The notes below the pieces were generated by a model that saw only the letters and a program-made list of their open reading frames with translations, made no database searches and had not been told where the DNA came from. Both the position numbers and the translations under genes were made by a program. This document shows, one piece after another, positions 32,711 through 44,932 of a stretch of DNA of 64,000 nucleotides (its first letter is position 1; each line of letters opens with the position of its first letter). Source of the DNA: Anthoceros angustus. Taxonomy: Eukaryota > Streptophyta > Anthocerotopsida > Anthocerotales > Anthocerotaceae. Where the stretch lies: positions 248,001 to 312,000 of the forward strand of contig MU008157.1 in the NCBI GenBank assembly GCA_010909165.1, given 5' to 3'.

Positions 32711-33749
32711 TAATGAGGATCAAAGGTATGTGAGCATTCATGTGCATATGGTATAGGGTTTGAGGAAGGGTTCAGAACTCGAATGAAAAGGTGGCCGCGC
32801 TTTATTGAGAGACGTGCTCACCCAAAAACTATGGGTCGGTCACCAAAACAAACACAACATCAACACCAGAATTAGCACAACAACGGGATGGCGACGATCT
32901 CACTCGTAATCTACCGGATGCGCGCTGAGTCCCGTCCGCGTGCATCCTCTCCTCACCCACCACACGCTCAATTCGGTGTTCTCAATGCCAACCACCTTCT
33001 CCAATTCGCCACAAGGAGGTGGTAGCCGTGAAAATCCTCAGCCTGTGCACCAGCTTCCATTTCCTAACATCCGTCCGATTGGCAAACCTCTGCACCTCTC
33101 GCACACGCCTAGCTTGTCAACGCAGTGCACCACCGCATCGACGCCATGAGATATTGGTGAGAAAGGGAGCCGGGCTTGTCGATAAGAGCGCGAGCTCTTT
33201 CCGTCGCCCTCAAAATTGCGCCCATGACGGTGTTGAAAGCCATAGCTAGCAGCCGCTGCCTTCCACAACCAGCCGCAAGACAAAGAACAAAAACTGTGGA
33301 ACCCAATCGATCGAAATGAGAATTGAGGCCGATAAACGGCGCACACGCACAAAGAACCGTAAACGAGTTCTCGATGCAACTTTCCCCAAAGCGCGAGATC
33401 TATAACACTACCTCTACAACACTACAACCCACACAACCGATCGGAAAACTCATGGTCGCGGCGCACCTCAATCGAGGCGCACACGATCTCCATCAGAATG
33501 AATGAACTCAACAGTGAAGTGGCTTGAAGGCAATGCACCCTTTTGTTGCCGACTAGGCAAATGAGAGGCCGCCAGTGTCTTGGACCCTCGAGTACATTCG
33601 CGATGCCGCGACATGGTCCGGAAGCCAAGTTCAAAATGACTAGTCGAAAAACTCAACATCAACTGTGGTCATGGCTACACCACAAAGTTTATGACCAAGA
33701 GGATATGTATTTGACCGAGATGATATGTATTTGATCGCACTGTTCCCAA

Positions 33750-34070
33750 GACCCAAGGAACCCTAAACCATGGTCCGAAACTAGAGAAAAGCTAACTCAT
33801 GTCCCCGAACCCAAGGAACCGTAAACCATGTTCCCTAAACCCAAAGTGTTAACACTAAACCATTTTCCAAACCCAAGGACTACTCAAATCATTGGAGTTT
33901 AACTACTAAAACCCAAGGACAATGGGGAAACCCATTTCCAGCATTTATAGCCCAAAGTGGTCACGAACCTTAAATGAAATCATGGCCAATATTATAAATC
34001 AAACCCCAAAACCCAAGGACATGGGGAAAACCCACAAGCATAGCGTTTCAACTTATCCTTGGGTTTCAAA
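33750..34070. repeat. Degenerate AAACCCAAGGAC repeat inside the CACTA element
   Basis: A run of loosely repeated words (AACCCAAGGA, CTAAACCATG, GGGGAAACCC) with irregular spacing of about 20-40 bases. It resembles an old minisatellite with some likeness to the AAACCCT telomere motif, but it is not a telomeric array. Confidence 0.6.
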
Positions 34071-34439
34071 CCGCTGCCTGTAACTACTTAGGTTAAATAT
34101 TCAAATACCAAGCTCAATGCGGGCTATAAATGCGTGAATAATGCATGTAAATTAACCTCGAAAAATAGCCCGCTCACACGAGACATCGGAGGAGAAGTGT
34201 TCTTCTTCGAGAGAATGCGCTGGAAATACATGTCTCGCAAGATGTCGAAAAGCACCGAAAGGGCCCCGCACGTCATCTCTGCTTTTGCAATCGTGACAAG
34301 GGAGAGAGTACCGAGACATCTATGAACGCGTCCGCACACCGCTCTCTTGTGGTCGTGGATATACCACGTCCATCCTGCTCGAGGAGCGCAAAAAGGTAGA
34401 AGAAGACGGACAAGTGTGGTAAAGGCAAGTTTAGGGTCA

Positions 34440-36600
34440 AGGTATGTCGCATGAGGGCGTTGTTCTTTCTCTGTGGGCTTTTCATTCATGTGTTTGTGTT
34501 GTTGTTTTCTCGCCGTCGTCACAGAGCCCCTTTTTCACAACCAGCAATGGGTGCGATGCCAAAAGCCGTGAAGATAGAATGTCATGCCGAGATGACATCG
34601 AGACAAGGCGATTGGCAACCCGCTACCGGGATGCATCCGAGGCCACACTGGAAGGAAGCGACGCCGGACCCATATGGTTGTGAAAACAAGAACTTGGCGA
34701 TGCCGCCGATCTTAGGGCCGGGCGCCAACACCTAAAAGGTAAGTGGGTGCAGGTGAAGAAGTTGAGGACGCAGGCACAGGAAGAAGACGCCAATGGTGAC
34801 GAGGATGAGCGAACATGTCCAGTTGGAAGACATCAGCAGGCAAGAGGTAACAAGGGGGGTGATCGTGGACGAGCTAAGCGCGGTGGCCGAGTTAAGGGTG
34901 ACAAATGGCAAGGCAAGCGGCTACCAAGTTCAGGTGCTGGCGCAGATGGCTTGGGGAGGCCAACGCGAGGTCGGAGAGTAGGATCAAGCACGATGGAGGG
35001 AGTTTAACCAAGAGTCTCAAGGGCTCAGAACAGATCACCAAATGCCGGCCCGAGGCATTGGGGTTGACGGGTTTTGGCTTCACCATGTTCGTGGAGTCGA
35101 GGTCCAAGAGGGCGACGAAGATGAGGAGGACAAGTTCCACAAGGTCCAGTGCGCGCCTTACCTCGATGAAGATGTCCTTCCGAAACAAAACTGGGCCTCA
35201 CCTATGGGAAATGTGCCACAGGGTTTTGGCACGATCAAGTTTGCACATGGTGACCTCGGACATCCGCTTTGGATTGTCCAAGAGTGGGAAGGCCCACATG
35301 CCGACATGGGTGTATGCCATGCGTGGCCTGCCGAATCCCCGCCGCAAGTAAGTGCCGACCTCGAGGCAAGGAAGGACGAAGAGGAGGCGACCTTAACCAA
35401 GGATGCTGCTGAGGATTGAGAAGGCCGGCGAAGAGGAGGTTGGCGGAGTTCACTCGACCGGTAGGGTGTGATTCAGGACTGACACCATTGCCAAAAGGGA
35501 CCAGAACTAGCCTGCAAGGTGCCTTCGTAATACACGGCCAATTCTAACGCAAACCAATCAAGGTGAGCTCGACGATGAAGGAGTGGCACGATTCGACGTG
35601 GTGGTTTGTGATAGCCTCTGGGATCGTGAGATAGCGATATTTTGGAAGATGCCGAGATCGGGAAATGGGAAGGCTGTGATCCGAAGTGGATTCATTTGCT
35701 TCTAGGACACCCTTGCCACCGATTTCTGTGGATGATGCGAACAATACAGTCGGGTCGCCACACAACCGGGCTGTGTCAACCCCCATCATGAGCATCAGTG
35801 TGGGGATGCTCATGCTGGGGTACATGGCGAAATTCCTACGGCATGTATGGACGTTGACTTCGAGGGCAACAAGCGGCGTGCACCAAAACGGAAGAGGAAT
35901 TTCGACATCCAGCATGAGGTTCTGCTGTCTCATATGCATGAAAGCGGTAAGTATTCTGTCTGTGAGGAAAATGGCTGTAGGGGAGCATGGTTGCTTTGCA
36001 GTAGGGGAGGATCCATGCATGGTTGCTTTAGTGAAGTATCGTGCCGGACAGGATTAAGTTGGGTTTTACAGTCGACATGCCGACAGTGTAATCGTGCTCA
36101 ATTATGCCGGGTTACAGCGATACTTCAGCTCGATAATTGGCCCGGGTTACAGTTAATTCAGCTGACATTTCAGCCCCGGAGTTACACTCGCAAAAGTAGG
36201 CTTGTAACTCCATGGTCATTTAATTTTGGGTTGAGGCTGGATTTCCATGAGGTTATGTTGCAGAATGTTCTAAATCACAATTGTCTATGTGTTTTGAATG
36301 TGCGTTACATACTACGTGACTCGCCTTGTGGTTTCAAGGATAGGGTGCACTACACAATCCGACACATGTGCAACCCACTCTCGATTTTTGGGCACACTCG
36401 ATGTCAAGTGCTTCTTATTGAAAGCACCTTACGCCAAACAATTTCTCCCATGGAGCTTTCATTGTATTGTAGCTCGATTAGTGGCACCACCGAGGCATTG
36501 GAAGAATAACTTGAGAAAGGAGGCTAGGCACTTCTTACATGGGAAGAAAGGTGCGATAAGTATGTGCCCAAGAGCTTGAAGAAGGAGTATTGGGATGTTC
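34440..36600 (+). pseudogene. Unrecognised coding-like blocks in the CACTA interior
   Basis: Plus-strand frames with protein-like composition include 34747-35007 (charged, KRGGRVKGDKWQGKR), 35042-35419 (DEDEEDKFHKVQCAPYLDED, then an acidic EARKDEEEATLTKDAAED end) and about 36240-36510 (FKDRVHYTIRHMCNPLSIFG). None matches a CACTA transposase motif that I know. They may be captured gene pieces or the element's second protein. Between them lies sequence in which I see nothing. Confidence 0.3.
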
Positions 36601-37254
36601 TCTTGAACAGGAGAAAGATAAGTCGATGGTGTTGTTGCACCCAAATAAAAGATTTGCGGCAGAGGGGAAAACGTCAGGTAAGCCATATTCTTGCTTTGGG
36701 TTTGGAGGTCAAAAGCAATTCATGGACAGTTCAGAGCCAAGTTTGATAGGCAAGCAACTTTAGAGGAGATCAAGGTGGGATCTAGGCATGGAAATTGGTT
36801 GAACAAGTCGAGAGCGCATTGAAGGAGACTAAAACCACAATTCCATCCTTGGGTCCTCAAGTGGATTCTCAAGGGAAAGTCGATAATGTGAATGTCCGGA
36901 ATCTATTGCATGAAGGGATATGAGAGTGCAGAGTGATGAATGTAATGGAGGCAATTTCAAGAAGAGGGTCCGGATGAAGGTTTCATGGTGGAACATCTTC
37001 TTCCCTGACAGATGAAAAGGCTAAGAAAGCCTCACCATAGTTCGTCGACAATAGAGCTTGCACTTCCACTGTAATTTCATGTAATCTTCAACCGTAATTG
37101 TTGAAGTTCATCTCGTTATGTGGGCTTTGTTCATGTTGTATGTTTGTGAAAGAGGGTTGGCGGTTGTCACAAATGGAGGCCGCATGTGACAAACTAATCT
37201 ACTACCGATTGTAGGATGCATGGTGTAGTAGGCTTTGCCAAGATAGCGGTAGTG

Positions 37255-37854
37255 GAGTTTTTACAATGGACCTGTAGATTTTACAACAAACTTGTTTCAT
37301 TGCAACGCATTCGCTTTACAACGGACCCTATCTCTACTCCCAAACTTTAACGAGAGCCTTTTACAACGGGTTTCGTAAATGAAAAGTACTTTTAAACGAA
37401 CTCAGACACCGTGTCCATTTACAACAAGGTCCGTTGTAAAGGTACATACTTATTAACAGGCTCGTATGGTTACGCACGATTACAACGCCATTGATTAGGT
37501 TAATCATGGTTAACTAACGCCAACTAGTTTGTGGTAATCGAATCCATTTAACCCCTAATAAATCATAAGATTTAACTCTAGTATATTAACCATGGTTATT
37601 GAAGTTGTAAAATGCGTTGTAAGTGTACCGTAGTAATGTCCGTAAAGGGGTTCCGCTAAAGTTTAACCGCACACCAAACCGCCATACAATCGTGGGTTGG
37701 ACATACCGTATTCAATACATAATATAGCCCTCAGATAATGCAGACATACTTTTACTATGGATATTACTAAGGTGTGTTTACTACGGGGTTTTACTACGAC
37801 TTAGTAAAGGCGCTAATGCCGTTGTAATTTGTAAAGTATCCTTTCCTAGTAGTG
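37255..37854. repeat. Right subterminal array and terminal repeat
   Basis: TTTACAACG-type motifs occur in both orientations (for example TTTACAACGGACC at about 37312, TTTACAACGGG at about 37349, and the reverse CGTTGTAA near 37612 and 37820) up to the terminal TAGTAGTG. Confidence 0.8.
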
Positions 37855-38076
37855 TCCGGTCATGCTATCGCCTCGATCCATGTGTGTGGGCGAACCTCCT
37901 CAAGGAGGTGAGGAGGTGAGAGCACTGGAAGGGCCGGGCCCCTAATGAGGTAAGGAAGAGCTAGCGGAGGCCCGGCCACCCAGAAGAGGGTCCGGAGGAG
38001 GATTTAATGGGAGGGATTCCTGACTCATACGTCCGGAGCGGACCCTCGCCACTCAGGAAAGTATGGGAGGACATCC
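37855..38076. other. Flank between the CACTA and copia elements
   Basis: A GC-rich 220 bases with several GTCCGG words, similar in style to 44.9-47.3 kb. That suggests the copia element split one GC-rich unit. No gene recognised. Confidence 0.4.
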
Positions 38077-38322
38077 TCAAGGATCGTGGCAAGACATGAT
38101 GGTGGAAAGAGGAGAGGAGAGGAGGAGGCTCTCTCACATTGAGATGAGGCTTGGAGGGTATTTATACCTCCAATAGCTCCTAGAAGCTCCACAAGAAGCC
38201 CCTAGGAAGGAGCACAAGAAGCTTCCTAGTGATTAGCTTCAGCTAAACTAATGATACTTAATCGACACCTAACTTAGACTAAGTGTATTAGTCTAAGTAC
38301 ATTGGGCTTTAATACCCTTACA
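38077..38322 (-). repeat. Copia 3' LTR (left in the window)
   Basis: Matches 44690-44932. On the minus strand it begins TGTAAGGGTATTAAAGCCC. The block TATTTATACCTC at about 38158 could correspond to a TATA region in plus reading, but the element is transcribed from the minus strand, so this is probably chance. Confidence 0.85.
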
Positions 38323-38334
38323 ACCTCCCACTTA
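38323..38334 (-). promoter_or_regulatory. Copia polypurine tract
   Basis: In element orientation AAGTGGGAGGT lies directly before the 3' LTR start TGTAAGGG. This is the normal place and composition for the plus-strand primer. Confidence 0.75.
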
Positions 38335-38368
38335 AAGGCCAATTTACCTGTGAGGAGAATGGACTATC

Positions 38369-38850
38369 TCATGCCCATCGTTGTCCGAGCTTGTGCAAAT
38401 TGTCTAGAGAGTCCCTTGGTAAGAATATCTCAGGTTCGCCGGTGTGAACCTTGACAAGTTGTACCCTCTTGTCATCCAACACCTCTCGAATGAAGTGATA
38501 CTTCACATCCACATGTTTAGTCTTCGCATGAAACATCGGATTCTTTGCCAATTGATAGCACTGCTATCACAATGCAACACCGCGCTCAACCTTGATCCCC
38601 AAGTCTCCCACTAAACGAGCAAGCCATATGGCTTCCTTGCAAGCCTCGCTGTCGCAACATACTCGGCCTCGGGTAGATAGCGAATGCACGATCGCAAACG
38701 AGATCGCCATGAGATCGCCTCCAAAGGCACGTGAAGACATAACCGATGTGGACCTCCTTTGTCCATATCCTCGATAATCGCATCTGTGTACCCAACCACA
38801 CATGCATCTTCACTACCAAAACATATGCACAAAGCTTTTGTACCATTCAG
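38369..38850 (-). pseudogene. Copia RNase H, distal copy
   Basis: Minus-strand words: GYTDAIIEDMDKGGPHRLCL and EAEYVATARLARKPYGLL across frames, followed by LARLVGDLGIKVERGVAL and then NPMFHAKTKHVDVKYHFIRE. This is the complete RNase H and pol end, broken by single-base shifts. A second copy lies at 40490-40830. Confidence 0.8.
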
Positions 38851-39246
38851 ACCTCATAACTCCTTTTATCGCCTCCCAATGCTTCTTGCCGTGGTTTGAC
38901 ATAAACTCGCTAACCACTCCCACCGCAAAGGCAATGTCGACGTAGCAATCATTGCATACATCAAACTCCCTACTGATGAGTATGGGACCTTCTCCATTTC
39001 AGCTTTTGTCCTCCTCGTAGCTTGGGCAATCCGCTTGAAAGTTTCACATATGGAGGCAATGGAGTACCCAATGGCTTCCTTCCATGTTGAAACGTTGAAG
39101 CACCTAATGTATTCCGTCTCGAGACAAATAAAGCGACGCTTATGTGCTCCGACGAATACGCATGCCAAGTATATGGCTCGCCTCCCAAGTCTCTATTTCA
39201 AAGTGAGCATTCAACTTTGACTTCAACAAAATCTCATCAAGATCGC

Positions 39247-39570
39247 TCAAAGAATTAGCATATCATCCACATAGAGGATCAAAATGAGCAAGCTTTGATC
39301 CTTAGCTTGCTTCATAGAGGCAATGATCCTCATCGCCACGCTTGTAGCCTTGAGAAAGCATAAATGAGTGGAACTTGTGATACCACTGGTGCCTGCTTCA
39401 AACCATAAAGGCTCTTCCTCAACCTCGCACACCGATGCTCTTTGCCCTTCTCAACAAAACCTTCGTTGCCGCATGTAGACTTCCTCTTGAAGGTCACCAT
39501 GCAAGAATGCCGCTTGACATCCATCCGCATAAGTTCCATATCATTCGGCAACCAAAGCAAGAACACATCG
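39247..39570 (-). pseudogene. Copia reverse transcriptase, distal copy
   Basis: The minus strand reads MELMRMDVKRHSCMVTFKR, then GFVEKGKEHRCARLRKSLYG and LKQAP, and in the next frame LLILILYVDDMLIL, which includes the YVDD catalytic motif at about 39260. The reverse transcriptase copies the element RNA. Frameshifts separate the two halves. Confidence 0.85.
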
Positions 39571-40095
39571 CAGTTGTCATTTTGACTATCGGTGAGAAAA
39601 TCTCATCAAAGTCAATGCCCGTTGTTGCTTGAAACCCTTAGCAACCAATCGTGCCTTGTACTTTGGTTTGCCATCAAGGGTATGACCTTCATCTTGTACA
39701 CCCATTTGCACGAGTGCCTTCTTATCCTAGGCAACCAACCAACTCCCAAGTTTGGTTCTTATGCAATTCATTTCGATCGCATTCTCCCACTTCTTTGTTA
39801 CTCATTGACATGGCCTCTTTGTAAGAAGAGGGTTCCCCACAACTGTCAGATAACATAATAGAGATGGATCATACCGAGGTCGTGTAATCCCGCCCCGACA
39901 CGAAGCACCTCTATAGGTGCTTGTTCGACTCTTGGTTCATCTATCGGTGGAGGAATGTGCTCGCACATTACCACTTATCAACCCGCCCATGATGATCATG
40001 TCCATCTTCTTGAAGATCACCCTTCGCACCTCCACTTGGAGTAGGCTTCCTGCATCTTGTTCTCATTGAAGAACACGTTAGTACGAACAACCTTT

Positions 40096-40490
40096 CTAGC
40101 CTGGATCCCACAAACGGTATCCCATCTCACTAATCACCATAGCCAAGAAAAATACATTTCTTGGACTTAGGTGCCAACTTGTCCCAAACTCTTTTGGAAC
40201 ATGGCAAGATGCCTCATGTACCAAAACACTCGCAGATGCTTGTAGGATGGTTTCTTTCCGCACTATAGCTCGAACCCGCCGCTCATCAAATTTCTTATTA
40301 GGAGATCTGTTAATAAGATGAACTGCAGAGACACCGCTCGCCCAAAACCCATTAGGCAATCCGAGTTTGACAACAAACTACGCATCCTCTCCGAATGGTT
40401 CTGCTTCATCCGCCGCCACACCATTTTGTGGAGGAGTATACGCGCATAATTTCTTTGATTCCTTGGAATCAGTAATGACCGAAAGCTGAA
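40096..40490 (-). pseudogene. Copia integrase C-terminal part, distal copy
   Basis: Minus-strand reading gives FWASGVSAVHLINRSPNKKF and RSLLSNSDCLMGFGRAVSLQ, the end of the integrase core and the following linker. The same segment is present at 42684-43040. The left-hand unit starts abruptly at about 40488, at the junction word AACATACTC. Confidence 0.75.
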
Positions 40491-41420
40491 ACATACTCGG
40501 CCTGTGGTAGATAGCGAATGCACGATCGCAAACGAGATCGCCATGAGACCCCTCCAAAGGCACATGAAGACATAACTGATGTGGACCTCCTTTGTCCATA
40601 TCCTCGTGATAATCATCCGTACCCAACCACATGCATCTTCACTACCAAAACATATGCACAAAGCTTTTGTACCATTCGATACCTCATAACTCCTTTTATC
40701 GCCTCCCAATGCTTCTTGCCGTGGTTTGACATAAACCTCGCTAACCACTCCCACCGCAAAGGCAATGTGACGTGTAGCAATCATTGCACACATCAAACTC
40801 CCTCCTGATGAGTATGGGACCTTCTCCATTTCAGCTTTTGTCCTCCTCGAGCTTGGGCAATCCGCTTGAAAGTTTCACATATGGAGGCAATGGAGTACCC
40901 AATGGCTTCCCTTCTCCATGTTGAAACGTTGAAGCACCTCAATGTATTCCGTCTCGAGACAAATAAAGCAATGTCTGCTCGAATACGCATGCCAAGTATA
41001 TGGCTCGCCTCCCAAGTCTGCTATTTCAAAGTGAGCATTCAACTTTGACTTCAACGAAATCTCATCAAGATCGCTCCCAAAGAATTAGCATATCATCCAC
41101 ATAGAGGATCAAAATGAGCAAGCTTTGATCCTTAGCTTGCTTCAGATAGAGGCAATGATCCTCATCGCCACGCTTGTAGCCTTGAGAAAGCATAAATGAG
41201 TGGAACTTGTGATACCACTGGTGCCTGCTTCAAACCATAAAGGCTCTTCCTCAACCCCGCACACCGATGCTCTTTGCCCTTCTCAACAAAACCTTCCGTT
41301 GCGCATGTAGACCCCTCTTGAAGGTCACCATGCAAGAATGCCGCCTTGACATCCATCCGCATAAGTTCCATATCATTCCGGCAACCAAAGCAAGAACACA
41401 TCGCAGTTGTCATTTTGACT
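40490..41420 (-). pseudogene. Copia reverse transcriptase and RNase H, proximal copy
   Basis: Second copy of 38650-39570. It includes MELMRMDVKAAFLHGDLQEG, GFVEKGKEHRCAGLRKSLYG and the RNase H words up to the junction at about 40488. This copy has an intact DVKAAFLHGDL segment where the distal copy is shifted. Confidence 0.8.
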
Positions 41421-41433
41421 ATCGGTGAGAAAA

Positions 41434-42837
41434 TCTCATCAAAGTCAATGCCGGTTGTTGCTTGAAACCCTTAGCAACCAATCGTGCCTTGTACTTTGGT
41501 TTGCCATCAAGGGTATGACCTTCATCTTGTACACCCATTTGCACTAGTGCCTTCTTATCCTAGGCAACCAACCAACTCCCAAGTTTGGTTCTTATGCATA
41601 ATTCATCGATCGCATGGCCTTCTCCCACTTTTGTTACTCATTGACATGGCCTCTTTGTAAGAAGAGGGTTCCCCACAATCAAAGATAACATAATCCAGAG
41701 ATGGATCATACCCGCCGAGGTCGTGTAATCCCGCCTCGACCTACACATGTGCACCTCTATAGGTGCTTGTTCGACTCTTGGTTCATCTATCGGTGGAGGA
41801 ATGTGCTCTGACATTACCACGTATCAACCCCGCCCATGATGATCATGTCCATCTTCTTGAAGATCACCCTTCGCACCTCCACAGCTTGGAGTAGGCTTCC
41901 TGTGCATCTTGTTCTCATTGAAGAACACGCCGTTAGTACGAACAACCTTTCTAGCCTGGATCCCACAAACGGTATCCCATCTCACCGAATCACCATAGCC
42001 AAGAAAAATACATTTCTTGGACTTAGGTGCCAACTTGTCCCAAACTCTTTTGGAACATGGCAAGATGCCTCATGTACCAAACACTCGCAGATGCTTGTAG
42101 GATGGTTTCTTTCCGCACTATAGCTCGAACCCGCCGCTCATCAAAGTCAATGCCGGTTGTTGCTTGAAACCCTTAGCAACCAATCGTGCCTTGTACTTTG
42201 GTTTGCCATCAAGGGTATGACCTTCATCTTGTACACCCATTTGCACTAGTGCCTTCTTATCCTAGGCAACCAACCAACTCCCAAGTTTGGTTCTTATGCA
42301 TAATTCATCGATCGCATGGCCTTCTCCCACTTTTGTTACTCATTGACATGGCCTCTTTGTAAGAAGAGGGTTCCCCACAATCAAAGATAACATAATCCAG
42401 AGATGGATCATACCCGCCGAGGTCGTGTAATCCCGCCTCGACCTACACATGTGCACCTCTATAGGTGCTTGTTCGACTCTTGGTTCATCTATCGGTGGAG
42501 GAATGTGCTCTGACATTACCACGTATCAACCCCGCCCATGATGATCATGTCCATCTTCTTGAAGATCACCCTTCGCACCTCCACAGCTTGGAGTAGGCTT
42601 CCTGTGCATCTTGTTCTCATTGAAGAACACGCCGTTAGTACGAACAACCTTTCTAGCCTGGATCCCACAAACGGTATCCCATCTCACCGAATCACCATAG
42701 CCAAGAAAAATACATTTCTTGGACTTAGGTGCCAACTTGTCCCGAAACTCTTTTGGAACATGGCAAGATGCCTCATGTACCAAACACTCGCAGATGCTTG
42801 TAGGATGGTTTCTTTCCACCATAGCTCCTCGAACTCG
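41434..42837. repeat. 702-bp tandem duplication in copia pol
   Basis: 41434-42135 and 42136-42837 are two copies of a 702-base piece with no difference over most of their length. They include the same reading frames (41638-41820 and 42340-42522; 41824-42063 and the matching part of 42526-42822). They diverge only in the last 30 bases of the right copy. The join is at CTCATCAAA, present at both parental sites. Confidence 0.9.
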
Positions 42838-43073
42838 CCATCAATGCTTATTAGGAGATCTGTTAATAAGATGAACTGCAGAGACACCGCTCGCCCAAAA
42901 CCCATTAGGCAATCCGAGTTTGACAACAAACTACGCATCCTCTCCGAATGGTTCTGCTTCATCCGCCGCCACACCATTTTGTGGAGGAGTATACGCGCAT
43001 AATTTCTTTGATTCCTTGGAATCAGTAATGACCGAAAGCTGAAACATACTCCACCATTATCTGCCTTAGACAC
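42684..43073 (-). pseudogene. Copia integrase, proximal copy
   Basis: Minus-strand frame with QNHSERMRSLLSNSDCLMGF and related words from the integrase core end. The upstream catalytic portion (43.07-43.45 kb) is present but broken; a fragment with TFIDDFSRKVWV-like coding is suggested by the sequence near 43.15 kb. Confidence 0.7.
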
Positions 43074-43456
43074 TTCAATCGGTGGCCGATCGATTCTCTA
43101 CAAGGGTGACAAATTTCAAACACCGCCGTAACTTCATCCTTTTTCCTCAAAGGATAAACCCACACCTTGCGTGAGAAATCATCTATGAAAGTGACAAAAT
43201 AGGAGGCACCCTAATGATGCAGAGGCATAGGTCCACATACATCATCGCGTGAACCAACTCAAGAGGTTTACCCTACTTTACCTCGTGTTCGATGTGATGA
43301 TTTTGTCTGCTTCCCATATAAACAAAGGCTCACACATCGAGAGATCGAGAAGTTAAGAACAGTGGATATAACCGTAACGAGATAAAACCTTCATTCCCTT
43401 CTCGAGACATATGTCCTAACCGCAATGCCACAAGGAAACATTTCGCTCACACACGA

Positions 43457-43648
43457 TCACATGATCTTTGATGGTTTACTCAAGTGAGTACAAAGTGCCA
43501 CACTCGATCCACGAGCTAACACAAGAGAACCTTTGGAGATCTTCCAAGAGTGATCCCCAAACCAACAGTGGTAACCAGCATCATCCAACTGTCCTGCGCT
43601 AATCATGCTCTTTGTCAACTTCGGAAGATGCCTAACGTCCTTCAGCAT
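43457..43648 (-). pseudogene. Copia GAG-pre-integrase domain
   Basis: The minus strand reads MLKDVRHLPKLTKSMISAGQ, LDDAGYHCWFGDHSWKISKG and SLVLARG. This is the conserved domain between gag/protease and integrase in Ty1/copia polyproteins. It follows the upstream protease region, which I could not recognise. Confidence 0.85.
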
Positions 43649-44689
43649 GAATGAAGATCCGTTGTCAAACTTGAGTCAAGACATCACCAACACCGCGATC
43701 CGCATGCGTAGTTATTTCCTCAAAATGGTATTGAAATCATTCCGATCGGACATCCTCGTTCCTTCATCTTCAAGTCCACCACCGCTTCAACATAAACCCG
43801 AGAAGTCGCTTTGCTTCTCAACAGTCACAGCTTCGCACCCGTAACTCGTGGTCTTATCTTTCACATTAAAGTCTGCTTTTGACAATGTGATGATAGTAGA
43901 TCTAGCAAGCTCATCCGCCACTCATCTCGCATACTATCCGGTTTGACGCCTAACCCTTTTATGCCTCCGCTTTTTTCCGCACTAGAACATTATAATTTGT
44001 TCTTTCCAGAACGTTAGTACCATCTAACTTCTCGATATTGAACATGCTTTTCGATGAAGACATCATGACTCAAAATCGACGATAAAACACCTCTACTTGT
44101 GTGGTGTTGAAGGCAACACCGAAGGCGACGTTTTTTCCGTTCTATCCATCTTTCACCGAATTTCAAACCTTCTTCACACCTGCTGGTGACCTGCAGAACT
44201 TAGGTACCGCTGCTCCCTGGCTTACCGTGCACTTACACATCACCACGTGCATCACGGCTGCCCCGCAACGCTCAAGGCCTAAAGACGCCACAATTACCAC
44301 AACTCGCTCAGACTACGGCCTGGCTCTGGCCAAGCACTGAAGCGTGTACTTCAGGCCGAGAAGGCTACAACCATGCCGGGTGGCTCTTATTTCTGCGCTG
44401 CTGCGCACTTCGACCCCAATTATTTCGAGGGCCACATTGCGGCCGCGCCACGCCGCGGCTCGCGCGCGGCCCGCGGCTCGCGGCGCTCACGGCCAACCGG
44501 CGGCTGCGCCAACTCGCGGCCAGCGCTACGGTCGCTCATTGCGGCGCTACAACGCGGCCAGCTCTGTTCGCGCGTTTCCGCCAGGCCTGCGGGTTTTCCG
44601 CCGCCACCGCACAATCGATCACCGCACCTCACGAGCCGCGCCCCGCCGCTATTCTAGCATCACAACACAACCAAACCTCGCCCGATAGT
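43649..44689 (-). other. Copia 5' region, gag not recognised, with a GC-rich insert
   Basis: This part should encode gag and protease in the minus orientation. Only fragments with protein-like composition remain. At about 44430-44640 there is a CG-rich stretch full of GCGGC/GCGCG words that does not look like copia sequence and may be an insertion. No zinc knuckle was found. Confidence 0.4.
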
Positions 44690-44932
44690 TGAAGGATCGT
44701 GAAAGACATGATGGTGGAAAGAGGAGAGGAGAGGAGAGGGGCCTCTCTCATTGAGATGAGGCTTGGAGGGTATTTATACCTCATCAGGCTCCTGGAAGCT
44801 CCACAAGAAGCCCCTAGGAAGGAGCACAAGAAGCTTCCTAGTGATTAGCTTAAGCTAAACTAATGATACTTAATCGACACCTAACTTAGACTAAGTGTAT
44901 TAGTCTAAGTACATTGGGCTTTAATACTTACA
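44690..44932 (-). repeat. Copia 5' LTR (right in the window)
   Basis: 243 bases matching 38077-38322, with small length differences. In element orientation it starts TGTAAGTATTAAAGCCC. Just inside it, ACTATCGGGC is a weak match to the initiator-Met primer site (TATCAGAGC). Confidence 0.85.

Larger units (their letters stand above)
32287..37854. mobile_element. CACTA (EnSpm) DNA transposon, 5.57 kb
   Basis: The left end CACTACTAGGAAAACGGG and the right end TCCTAGTAGTG form a perfect 13-bp terminal inverted repeat (CACTACTAGGAAA). The flanking trinucleotide is TCC on both sides (32284-32286 and 37855-37857), the 3-bp duplication expected for CACTA elements. The first about 420 and last about 600 bases are packed with TTTACAACG/TTACAATGG-type motifs, typical subterminal repeats bound by the transposase. 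No TNP2-type transposase could be recognised inside, so the element is either non-autonomous or strongly decayed. Confidence 0.93.
38077..44932 (-). mobile_element. Ty1/copia retrotransposon, internally rearranged
   Basis: LTRs of 246 and 243 bases (38077-38322 and 44690-44932) flank minus-strand copia coding sequence in the order GAG-pre-integrase, integrase, reverse transcriptase, RNase H. The 5' LTR in element orientation is the right-hand one. Inside, the segment from integrase to RNase H is present about twice, plus an extra 702-bp tandem piece, joined at 9-bp microhomologies. The sequence next to the left LTR (CATCC) and right LTR (ATCCC) shows no clean 5-bp duplication. Frameshifts are frequent. 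Confidence 0.9.

Noticed and set aside
44344-44688. GC-rich frames of about 100 codons as genes
   Set aside because: Composition is set by GCGGC repeats; all six frames are open and no motif is present.
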